Origin: Candidatus Solibacter sp.
GTDB taxonomy: Bacteria > Acidobacteriota > Terriglobia > Bryobacterales > Bryobacteraceae
Assembly (NCBI GenBank): GCA_017883345.1
Contig: JADGNT010000222.1
Span: forward strand, 1 to 7,582
Direction of reading: 5' to 3'
Length of the DNA stretch: 7,582 bases
The notes under the pieces were generated by a model. It was not told the DNA's origin, did not search any database, and saw only the letters and a list, made by a program, of their open reading frames with translations. Positions 1 through 6,023 of the stretch are shown in pieces. Position 1 is the stretch's first letter. Every line of letters starts with the position of its first letter. The translations under genes and the position numbers were made by a program.

Positions 1-1249
1 ACATGCGGGGGCCGGTTTGCATTATTTTTTCGAAGCAGCGGGCAACGTGCTCCCAGGAGAAATGGGAGTTGACCATTTCCCAGGCGGCGCGGGAGACGCG
101 GGCACGGATCTCGGGACTGGCGAGAAGTTCGAGGCAATGGGAGGCGAAGTGTTGCGGGGTATCGCCGATACGGATGTCGTGCGGGGGATTGACGGAGAGG
201 CCCTCGGCGCCGATGGTGGTGGAGACCACGGGGATTTGGGCGGCCATGGCTTCGTAGATCTTCAAACGGGTGCCGCCGCCGATGCGCAAGGGGACGATGG
301 AGACGGCGGAAGTCCACAGATAGGGGCGAATGTCGGGGACTGTTCCGGTGACTTGGATTGCGGGGTCTTGGGCGGCGAGTTGGGTGATTTTTGGCGGGGG
401 TGTGCGTCCGACAATGGCGAGGGTGGTTTCGGGGCGGACCTGGCGGATCAACGGAAGGATCTCGCGGACGAAATAGAGGATGCCATCGACGTTGGGGAGC
501 CAGTCCATGGAACCGACGAAGACGAGATCGGCGGAGAACCCGGGGACAGACCGGGGTGTCCACGCGGCGCAAAAAACGCGCCTTGGGACACTCTGGTCTG
601 TCCCCGGGGGGAGGAAGTACTCGATGTTGACGCCGGTGGGGATTTCGGTGACGCGGGTGACGTCAAAGAGGCGGCGCATTTCGGCGGCGTCGGTTTGGGA
701 AACGGCGACGATGTGGCCGGAGGCCTGGCTGACGCGGCGTTCGTAGTGGTACATGCGATCGGCCTGGAGCCGGAAATAGGCGCGGCGCAGGGGGTCGGGG
801 GCGTGTTCGACGCGGCGGCGCCAGATTACGGTTTCGACGTTGTGCTGGAAAAAGATGGCATGCGGCAGGTCGGGGAAGTAGCTGGTGGGCGCGAGGTGAT
901 CGACCACGGCGCAATCGAAGCGTTCCTTGCGGATGAGATCTTCGAGGAAGGCGCGCATGCCGGGCGGATGGAAGCGTTCGACGGCGACGGGGGTGGGAGA
1001 AAAGAGACCGCGGAGCAGTTGGGCATAAAACGCGGGACTGGTTTTGGAAGGAACGTGGTAGGGGAAGGGATAGGACTTGTGCGAGTACTCGTGGGCGCGG
1101 GCGGGACCCTCGGGTTGGGCGGGGTTAACGATAGCGACGTAGTGGATTTCATGCCAGCGATGCAGATGGCGCAGCATCTCCAGAGTGCGGATCTGTCCGC
1201 CCTTGGTGGTGGGGTGCATGAAATTGGAGTTGACCCACAGGGTCTTCAT
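1..1249 (-). CDS. GT4-family glycosyltransferase, C-terminus cut by window edge
   Basis: Probably transfers a sugar from a nucleotide-sugar donor onto a growing surface glycan at the cytoplasmic face of the membrane. The 416 visible codons read MKTLWVNSNFMHPTTKGGQIRT at the N-terminus, where the KGGQIR segment matches the acceptor-side loop of GT-B enzymes. Residues 183-188 (VSQTD) and 203-209 (IPTGVN) are the usual start of the second Rossmann half. Residues 242-256 (LVFVGSMDWLPNVDG) and 323-351 (GGGTRLKIYEAMA, then GAEGL) form the donor-binding GT4 signature with the conserved glutamate at 333. The start is the ATG overlapping the asnB stop. No stop codon is reached at position 1, but the protein already extends past the SWEHVA segment near the end of the fold, so little is missing. 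Residues 214-237 are encoded by a palindromic element and replace the normal short linker. The exact sugar and linkage cannot be read from sequence. The N-terminus loosely recalls exosortase-associated sugar transferases, which is a guess. Confidence 0.88.
   Translation of the reverse strand, partial: MKTLWVNSNFMHPTTKGGQIRTLEMLRHLHRWHEIHYVAIVNPAQPEGPARAHEYSHKSYPFPYHVPSKTSPAFYAQLLRGLFSPTPVAVERFHPPGMRAFLEDLIRKERFDCAVVDHLAPTSYFPDLPHAIFFQHNVETVIWRRRVEHAPDPLRRAYFRLQADRMYHYERRVSQASGHIVAVSQTDAAEMRRLFDVTRVTEIPTGVNIEYFLPPGTDQSVPRRVFCAAWTPRSVPGFSADLVFVGSMDWLPNVDGILYFVREILPLIRQVRPETTLAIVGRTPPPKITQLAAQDPAIQVTGTVPDIRPYLWTSAVSIVPLRIGGGTRLKIYEAMAAQIPVVSTTIGAEGLSVNPPHDIRIGDTPQHFASHCLELLASPEIRARVSRAAWEMVNSHFSWEHVARCFEKIMQTGPRM
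539..610. repeat. REP-like palindrome translated in frame inside the glycosyltransferase
   Basis: The arms CCCGGGGACAGACC (539-552) and GGTCTGTCCCCGGG (595-608) are perfect inverted complements of 14 bp. The pairing continues through 553-561 against 586-594 with two G-T pairs, giving a 23-bp stem. After a few mismatches, GGCGC (566-570) pairs with GCGCC (578-582) around an A6 loop (571-576). The 539-610 block is exactly 24 codons in the glycosyltransferase frame (residues 214-237) and contains no stop. Its position is the variable linker between the two Rossmann halves. GGGGACAG-type palindromes are common dispersed intergenic repeats in several GC-rich phyla, in some cases linked to Y1/RAYT transposases; assigning this copy to such a family is inference. 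No second copy is seen in the window. Confidence 0.8.
1246..1249 (-). promoter_or_regulatory. ATGA stop/start overlap coupling asnB to the glycosyltransferase
   Basis: On the minus strand the glycosyltransferase ATG (1249-1247) shares bases with the asnB TGA (1248-1246). No purine-rich ribosome binding site is visible in the 20 bases before this ATG (the upstream strand reads GCCGCCGCCCGTCCATCCGT). The second gene is therefore probably translated by re-initiation of ribosomes finishing asnB, which also fixes the start choice. Confidence 0.8.
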
Positions 1250-3180
1250 ACGGATGGACGGGCGGCGGCCATGACACCCTCCCAGCGCTCTGCGCGTTTG
1301 CCGGTAAGGAACATGTCGCCCCATAACTGGAGAGTCAGCAGGCGCCAGACGCGGTCCGTGGCGTCTTCGCGGCCGGAGACCTGGAGGTGCAGCAGTTTGT
1401 CGAGCGCCGCGGGGTCGATGTAGGAAGCCAGCAGACCGTCCTTGGCGCGCATGATCTGGAAGAGGCGCCCGGCGCGCGGGTCACGCAGCCACTGGCGGAG
1501 CGGAGTGGGGAACCCCATCTTTTTGCGGTAGATGATTTCGCGAGGGACGAGGCCTTCGACGGCTTTCTTGACAATGTACTTGCCTTCGCCGTGGCGCAGT
1601 TTCATGTGTTGGGGGACGCGCGTGGAGAACTCGACGAACTCGTGATCGAGGAAGGGGACGCGGCTTTCGATGCTGGTCGCCATGCTCATCTGGTCCTGTT
1701 TCATGAGGAGTTCGATGAGGTAAGTTTTCTGGTCGGCGAAGAGGAGGCGGGGAAGGGCGGCGAGTTCGGGTTTGGAATCCCAATACCTGCGAAAGTTGGC
1801 GTAAGGAGAAGCGGGCGGCAGGTTCTTGAATAATGCGCGCTGTTGGGCGGCGGAGAAAGCAGAGTAGAAGTTGTCGAGGTAGAGGGATTCCAGGTCCTCA
1901 CCGCGGCCGACGAAGGTGTGCTGGAGTTTGCGGCGGAGGGTGGAAGAGAGAAGGGACGTGGTGGCGACCTGGTCGCGAATGGCGGTACGGACAGCGCCGG
2001 GGAGGATGCGGTAGAGGCGCAACCAGCGCTGGTTCATGGCGTAAAAGCGGTAGCGGGCATAGCCGCCGAACATCTCGTCAGAGCCCTCGCCGGTGAGTAC
2101 CACGGTGACGTGGGCACGTGCCAACTTGGAAACGAAGTAGAGCGAGACACTGGAGGGCCAGGCGATGGGCTCGTCCTCATGCCAGATGAGGCGCGGCAGG
2201 GCGTTGAAGAAGTCCTCCATACCAACGACGACTTCGGCGTGTTCGGTTCCGATGGCCTGGGAGACGTAGCGGGCGTAGGAGAGCTCACTGAATTCGGCTT
2301 CCCGGTAGCCAACCGCGAAGGTTTTGACCGGTCCAGAGAAGTTGCGCTTCATGAGAGCGGCTATGGCTGAAGAATCGAGGCCGCCGGAGAGAAACATGCC
2401 GAGAGGGACGTCGCTCATGAGACGCATGCAGACGGTCTGCTCCAGGCGTTCGCGGCATTCGGAGATCCAGGAGGAATCGGTGCGCGTTTCCGGTTGGGGA
2501 TCCGGAATCTCCCAGTATTGGCGGATCTCGGGTTGGGGAGATGGGGTGGAGATGTCGAGCGTGAGGTGATGGCCGGGCATCAACTTACGGATGCCGCGGA
2601 AGAGGGTGCGGTCTTCGCTGAGGTATCCAAAGGCCAGGTATTCGGGAAGGAGGGACTCCTCGAATTGGGGAGAAATGGAGGGGTGTTCGAGGAGCGCCTT
2701 GATTTCACTGGCGAAGGCGAACGTGCGTCCATCCCAATAGTAGTAGAAGGGCTTCTTGCCGAGGCGATCGCGGGCACAGAAGAGTTTGCGGGCGTGCTTA
2801 TCCCAGATGGCAAAGGCGAACATGCCACGCAGGCGGAGAAGGCATTCGGGGCCGTATTGCTCGTAGGCGTGGAGGATGGTTTCGGTGTCGGAGCGGCTGG
2901 TGTAGCGGTGGCCGGCTTGTTCGAGGGAGGGGCGGAGGCCGGCGTGATTGAAGATTTCGCCGTTGAAGACGATGAAAAGGGACGCGTCTTCATTGGCCAT
3001 GGGTTGGTGGCCGCCGGCCACATCGATGATGGCGAGGCGGCGGAATCCGAGGGAGGCCCAGGGGTCGCGGTAGTAGCCGGAATCATCGGGGCCGCGGTGG
3101 CGGATGGTGTCCGTCATACGCTCGACGATCGAGGGGGAGCCGGACGGTTGAACAGTTACGAATCCTGCGATTCCACACAT
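1246..3180 (-). CDS. asnB: Asparagine synthase (glutamine-hydrolysing) family amidotransferase
   Basis: The enzyme hydrolyses glutamine and passes ammonia to a carboxylate activated with ATP, classically aspartate to asparagine. At 644 aa it is in the normal range of 600-650. The class II glutaminase domain (about 1-210) starts MCGIAGFV. Cys2 becomes the N-terminal nucleophile after Met removal, which fixes the start. Glutamine-site residues are visible: Arg47/48, Asn73-Gly74-Glu75, and Asp98 in SRSDTET. The synthetase domain has the PP-loop SGGLDSS at 265-271, the segment HEDEPIAWPSS at 334-344, TGEGSDEMFGGY at 363-374 and, near the C-terminus, SIESRVPFLDHE. The inter-domain linker carries a small PQPE duplication 13 residues apart (215-218 and 228-231). 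Because it is coupled to a glycosyltransferase, it may amidate a sugar or polymer component of a surface glycan rather than make free asparagine, as proposed for AsnB paralogues in exopolysaccharide clusters. That role is inference. No good Shine-Dalgarno precedes the start. Confidence 0.93.
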   Translation of the reverse strand: MCGIAGFVTVQPSGSPSIVERMTDTIRHRGPDDSGYYRDPWASLGFRRLAIIDVAGGHQPMANEDASLFIVFNGEIFNHAGLRPSLEQAGHRYTSRSDTETILHAYEQYGPECLLRLRGMFAFAIWDKHARKLFCARDRLGKKPFYYYWDGRTFAFASEIKALLEHPSISPQFEESLLPEYLAFGYLSEDRTLFRGIRKLMPGHHLTLDISTPSPQPEIRQYWEIPDPQPETRTDSSWISECRERLEQTVCMRLMSDVPLGMFLSGGLDSSAIAALMKRNFSGPVKTFAVGYREAEFSELSYARYVSQAIGTEHAEVVVGMEDFFNALPRLIWHEDEPIAWPSSVSLYFVSKLARAHVTVVLTGEGSDEMFGGYARYRFYAMNQRWLRLYRILPGAVRTAIRDQVATTSLLSSTLRRKLQHTFVGRGEDLESLYLDNFYSAFSAAQQRALFKNLPPASPYANFRRYWDSKPELAALPRLLFADQKTYLIELLMKQDQMSMATSIESRVPFLDHEFVEFSTRVPQHMKLRHGEGKYIVKKAVEGLVPREIIYRKKMGFPTPLRQWLRDPRAGRLFQIMRAKDGLLASYIDPAALDKLLHLQVSGREDATDRVWRLLTLQLWGDMFLTGKRAERWEGVMAAARPSV

Positions 3181-3274
3181 GAGCGAAGGGACGGCCTAAT
3201 CCTCACTCTACCATGCGGTTACGGTGGGGCCTTGGAAGAGCCGGGATCAGTTGGAGTTTGCGGGATGCTGCTTG

Positions 3275-3312
3275 ACGCGGAGGCGCGGAGGCACGGAGAA
3301 ACACGCGGAGAG
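3275..3312. repeat. CGCGGAG-type intergenic simple repeat
   Basis: The stretch is built from degenerate units of 8-9 bases: ACGCGGAGG, CGCGGAGG, CACGGAGAA, then ACACGCGGAGAG. A weaker echo (GCGCGGAGGAAGCGGAGAAG) occurs at 3375-3394. Purine-rich CGCGGAG or CACAGAG strings of this kind are frequent in intergenic DNA of Acidobacteriota, Planctomycetota and relatives; that comparison is from general knowledge, and no function is known to me. Confidence 0.5.
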
Positions 3313-3399
3313 AAGACATTTGAGATGAACGAAGCGGCTTCGACCGCGGTGTGAGAAAGTCAACGGCAAAACGAGCGCGGAGGAAGCGGAGAAGAGAGA

Positions 3400-3418
3400 G
3401 CGGGCCGGGGTGGCCCGC
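3400..3418. other. Small GC-rich hairpin
   Basis: GCGGGCC (3400-3406) and GGCCCGC (3412-3418) form a perfect 7-bp stem with a 5-base loop. There is no following T-run on either strand, so it is not a standard intrinsic terminator. It lies between divergent genes, where a terminator would not be expected anyway. It could be part of a dispersed palindrome or a protein-binding site. Confidence 0.35.
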
Positions 3419-3490
3419 GGCCCGGATTAGTTCATGAGCGAGTAATGCCGATGGAGTTTGCAGGTGTGCAAGAAATCCATTGCGCGAACA

Positions 3491-3518
3491 TTTAGAAAAT
3501 TATTCCGAATGATTTCAA
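3491..3518 (-). promoter_or_regulatory. Possible sigma-70-like promoter for the asnB operon
   Basis: Within the only AT-rich patch of the region, the minus strand reads TTGAAA (3518-3513), a 16-base spacer, then TCTAAA (3496-3491), matching 5 of 6 and 4 of 6 consensus positions. It would give a leader of about 300 bases before asnB. A TTGACT box on the plus strand at 3523-3528 has no -10 partner at the right distance. The AT-rich patch itself is the firmer observation; the box assignment is weak. Confidence 0.2.
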
Positions 3519-3579
3519 TTACTTGACTGGGTTGAGGGAGCGGCGAGCAGAGGCGGGCAAGTTATTGTCGGCTTAGAGG

Positions 3580-3603
3580 GGCTGGTTAGCGAAACCGCCA
3601 GCC
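3580..3603 (+). promoter_or_regulatory. Leader hairpin just upstream of the 800-aa gene
   Basis: GGCT (3580-3583) pairs with AGCC (3600-3603), and GGTT (3584-3587) with AACC (3593-3596), around a short loop with a bulge at 3597-3599; an alternative pairing is GGCTGG with CCAGCC. It ends 15 bases before the ATG at 3619. That ATG lacks a recognisable Shine-Dalgarno (GATTCAGTCAAAAAC precedes it), so leader structure might influence translation. This is speculative. Confidence 0.25.
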
Positions 3604-3618
3604 GATTCAGTCAAAAAC

Positions 3619-6021
3619 ATGAAATTCAACAGAACCGCGCTGAGGTGCGTTTGCGTGGCGGCGGCGACGATCGGCGCCCGCGGACAGACGCAGATCGATC
3701 TGCGCACCCAAGGAAAGAACATCGATTTTTCGTTGGCCGCACGGACGCGGCCATCCAAGACCGGGACGTTGGTACCGGCGGTCTGCACGATCGGCGAGAC
3801 GTTCGTGAAAACGGACGCGGCGGCGGGCAAGAACCTGTACGTTTGCACGGCGGCGAACGTATGGACGGTACAAGGGATCGAGGTACCGGACCCGACCGGT
3901 AAGGCGGACCAAATACTGACCAATGACGGCAGCGGACTTACTTGGCAGGCGTTTGGCGGAGATCTCACGGGACGGCCCGGCGCGATGACGGTGAGGGGAC
4001 TGGGCGGCCGGACACTCGGCAGCCTGACACCGCTGGATGGGCAGTTTCTCAAATGGAACGGGAATGCGCAGCAGTGGGAGCCGACGACGCTGGCTGGAGC
4101 GATGAGCGTGTTCGGGCGGACCGGGGCGATCACGGCGCAAACAGGGGATTACACGTTCGCGCAGATCGCGGGTACCGTGGGGGTCTCGCAACTGCCGGCG
4201 ACGGGCGGGGACTTGAACGGTACGTTGACGGGAGCGCGAGTCACAGGGCTGCAAAACCGGCCGGTAGCGACTTCGGTGCCGGCAACAGGGCAGGTGTTGG
4301 CGTGGGACGGAGCACAGTGGGCACCGCAGGCTTTTGCAAGCGGCGGTGTGACGAGTCTGTTCGGACGCACCGGGGCGGTGACGGGGCAAACGGGGGACTA
4401 TTCATTTGGGCAGATTTCAGGCACCGTGGGGAGCGCGCAACTGCCGGCGGCGGCCGGCGATCTGAACGGAGCGCTGAGCGCTCCCACGGTGGCTGGTATC
4501 CAAAGCCGGCCGGTGGCGCCGGCGGCTCCGTCGGTGGGGCAGGTATTGGCGTGGAACGGGTCGCAGTGGGCGCCGCAGGCTCTTGCAGGCGTCGGTGTGA
4601 CGAGTATGTTCGGGCGCACGGGAGCGGTGACCGCGCAGACGGCAGATTACTCCTTCGCGCAGATCTCGGGGGCCGTGGGAAGCGGGCAGTTGCCCTCGGC
4701 CGGCGGAGATGTGAGCGGGACGCTGACGAACGCCACGGTGAGCAAACTGCAAAACCGTGCGATGTCAACGGCCGCGCCCGCGACCGGGCAGGTACTCAGT
4801 TGGGATGGATCGCAATGGATACCGCAGACCCCATCATCCGGCGGCGGTACGGGCGGCGCGAACTCGGTTGATAAAACTACCAGCAATACGTACTGGGCGG
4901 GCGCGAAACAAACCTTTGTCCCGAGTTTGTCGACTAGCGGACTAAATGTAACGCCTGGCACGCTGCCGACCAATCCGGCGGCCGGCGATATCTCGCTCGA
5001 TTCCGGCGACGCGAATAAATTGAAGGTATATGACGGCGGGCAGTGGAATACGTTGGTCACGGTGAGTAACTATCTAGCGACCTTCACGGCGCAGACAGTA
5101 GTGACGATCAACGGAACGACACATCGCCTGGGAACGGCGAACCTGAGTGTGGAGTGCTATGACAGCGCAAGTCCCTCCGCGCGGGTGGAAGCAGACAAGG
5201 TAGTGGTAGACCCGGTGACGTTCAACGTCAGCATCTATTTTGCGAGCGCGCAGACGGGGAGTTGCACGATCACGGGTTCCGGCGGGGTGACCTCCTCCGG
5301 TGCAAGCGGCGCGGGAATGGCATCGCAACTGGGAGACCTGGGGCTGGTGCTGACAAGTCCCACGGTGCTGACGGCGGGATTGAACTGTTCCAACGCGACG
5401 CCCTGCAACACACGATTGGGGAATACTGTGTATTCGGTGACGAACAGCAGCACGATTACGCTGTCGGTAGGGAGCGGGACTTTGTATTTGTATATGGATG
5501 CTTCCGGCGCGCTGGCGGCCGGCCACAATCTTACGCTGGCGTGCGCCGGAGTATGTGGCGCGGTAGGTGGCGTGACCAGCTTCCCGGCGGGATCGATTCC
5601 GCTATTCACGTGGACGGCGACGAACGGACTCTGGGACACAAACGGCGGCAGCGACAAGCGGGCGTTTCTGAGTACGCGAAGTCTGGGAAGCGGCACGGGC
5701 ATGGTGGCCCTGGACACCGGGACACAAACGGTGGTGGCGGTGGATTCAGCGACAGTGCCGACGTACTTGACGGTGGCGGCAGCGCTTGATTTCGCAAGCA
5801 TCGCGCCCGGGGCATGCGCCGATTCGACTTTTTCGATGCCGGGCGCATCGGCGGGCGACTCCGTGGCGCCGGGGTGGCCAGCGGGCTTGGAGAGTGGATT
5901 GATCGGGATGATGCGGATCAGCGCCAGCAACACAGTGGCGGTAAGAGTCTGTAACCTGTCCGGCACTACGGTGGATCCGGCGGCGGCAACGTTCCGTGCG
6001 ACGGTTGTGAGGAGTTTCTAA
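3619..6021 (+). CDS. Secreted modular protein with phage-tail-fibre-like repeats
   Basis: No specific function is recognised; a surface or extracellular adhesin-like role is inferred. The start is the first ATG after an in-frame TAG at 3574. Residues 1-22 look like a signal peptide, with an alanine-rich core ending near ARG-Q23. Residues 49-86 form a module with Cys56 and Cys76, TDAAAGKNLYVC and a closing Trp. Residues 113-163 are a half repeat, followed by three 83-residue repeats (164-412) with FGRTGAV, GDY, GDLNGTL and WDGSQW-type motifs familiar from phage tail fibres. A Gly/Ser hinge (407-414) leads to LPTNPAAGDISLDSGDANKL (449-468), a motif also common in tail proteins. Residues 484-550 form a beta module shared with the next gene. 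Residues 572-700 are unassigned beta-rich sequence with several cysteines (590, 596, 642, 646). Residues 722-800 form a compact C-terminal domain ending VDPAAATFRATVVRSF, a style seen at tail-fibre C-termini. No catalytic motif or membrane anchor is visible. The next gene follows after 2 bases, implying one transcript. Confidence 0.85.
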   Translation: MKFNRTALRCVCVAAATIGARGQTQIDLRTQGKNIDFSLAARTRPSKTGTLVPAVCTIGETFVKTDAAAGKNLYVCTAANVWTVQGIEVPDPTGKADQILTNDGSGLTWQAFGGDLTGRPGAMTVRGLGGRTLGSLTPLDGQFLKWNGNAQQWEPTTLAGAMSVFGRTGAITAQTGDYTFAQIAGTVGVSQLPATGGDLNGTLTGARVTGLQNRPVATSVPATGQVLAWDGAQWAPQAFASGGVTSLFGRTGAVTGQTGDYSFGQISGTVGSAQLPAAAGDLNGALSAPTVAGIQSRPVAPAAPSVGQVLAWNGSQWAPQALAGVGVTSMFGRTGAVTAQTADYSFAQISGAVGSGQLPSAGGDVSGTLTNATVSKLQNRAMSTAAPATGQVLSWDGSQWIPQTPSSGGGTGGANSVDKTTSNTYWAGAKQTFVPSLSTSGLNVTPGTLPTNPAAGDISLDSGDANKLKVYDGGQWNTLVTVSNYLATFTAQTVVTINGTTHRLGTANLSVECYDSASPSARVEADKVVVDPVTFNVSIYFASAQTGSCTITGSGGVTSSGASGAGMASQLGDLGLVLTSPTVLTAGLNCSNATPCNTRLGNTVYSVTNSSTITLSVGSGTLYLYMDASGALAAGHNLTLACAGVCGAVGGVTSFPAGSIPLFTWTATNGLWDTNGGSDKRAFLSTRSLGSGTGMVALDTGTQTVVAVDSATVPTYLTVAAALDFASIAPGACADSTFSMPGASAGDSVAPGWPAGLESGLIGMMRISASNTVAVRVCNLSGTTVDPAAATFRATVVRSF
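3955..4107 (+). repeat. Degenerate half copy preceding the 249-bp repeats
   Basis: Residues 113-163 of the 800-aa protein (GGDLTG, then RGLGGRT, GQFLKWNG and QQWEP) align with the second half of each 83-residue repeat (GGDLNG, GLQNRP, GQVLAWDG, QWAPQ). The array is therefore about three and a half units long, with the first unit truncated and the most diverged. Confidence 0.65.
4108..4854 (+). repeat. Three tandem 249-bp coding repeats
   Basis: The units run 4108-4356, 4357-4605 and 4606-4854. The FGRTG phenylalanine falls at residues 165, 248 and 331, exactly 83 residues apart, so there are no length changes between units. By hand count units 1 and 2 share about two thirds of residues; unit 3 keeps the same landmarks (FGRTGAV, DYSFAQISG, QLP, GGD, QNR, GQVLSWDGSQW) but diverges at its end into a Gly/Ser linker. 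Each unit probably folds as a small beta module, giving a stalk-like array. Confidence 0.9.
6010..6014 (+). promoter_or_regulatory. Shine-Dalgarno AGGAG for the second secreted-protein gene
   Basis: AGGAG lies inside the last codons of the 800-aa gene and ends 9 bases before the ATG at 6024, an ideal spacing. This supports the start at 6024 and co-translation of the two genes from one messenger. The first gene lacks such a site. Confidence 0.75.
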
Positions 6022-6023
6022 CC

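Larger units (their letters stand above)
3181..3618. other. Divergent intergenic region without a gene
   Basis: This stretch separates the leftward glycan operon from the rightward secreted-protein genes and so must hold the promoters for both. I see no convincing coding frame. The open frame crossing its left part is the antisense shadow of asnB continuing into non-coding DNA. It contains a purine-rich simple repeat (3275-3312), a GC hairpin (3400-3418), an AT-rich island (about 3485-3525) and a leader hairpin (3580-3603), described separately. No tRNA-like fold or clear terminator with a T-run was found. Confidence 0.7.

Noticed and set aside
17..1423. A 468-codon open frame on the plus strand across the glycosyltransferase and the end of asnB
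   Set aside because: It is antisense to two recognisable genes whose conserved motifs read on the minus strand. The product is a Gly/Asp/Val-rich string without a recognisable domain, as expected from the complement of a GC-rich gene.
2494..3354. A 286-codon plus-strand open frame over the asnB N-terminus and into the intergenic region
   Set aside because: It is the antisense shadow of the conserved glutaminase domain, and its tail runs through low-complexity intergenic repeat.
3523..3528. TTGACT as a -35 box for the 800-aa gene
   Set aside because: No AT-rich -10 hexamer lies 15-19 bases downstream, and the following sequence is GC-rich.
4108..4854. Possible diversity-generating retroelement target in the tail-fibre-like repeats
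   Set aside because: There is no reverse transcriptase, no template repeat with adenine-specific differences and no C-type lectin fold signature in the window.
3942..4871. A 309-codon plus-strand frame overlapping the 249-bp repeats, plus repeated minus-strand frames at 4149-4370 and 4398-4619
   Set aside because: They recur at the repeat period because the DNA repeats. They are Arg/Gly- or Pro-rich and lie in alternative frames of a protein with clear modules and a signal peptide.
5633..5731. The 13-mer GGGACACAAACGG occurring at 5633-5645 and 5719-5731
   Set aside because: The copies are 86 bases apart, fall in different reading frames and encode different residues, with no flanking similarity. 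This is probably chance in GC-rich DNA.
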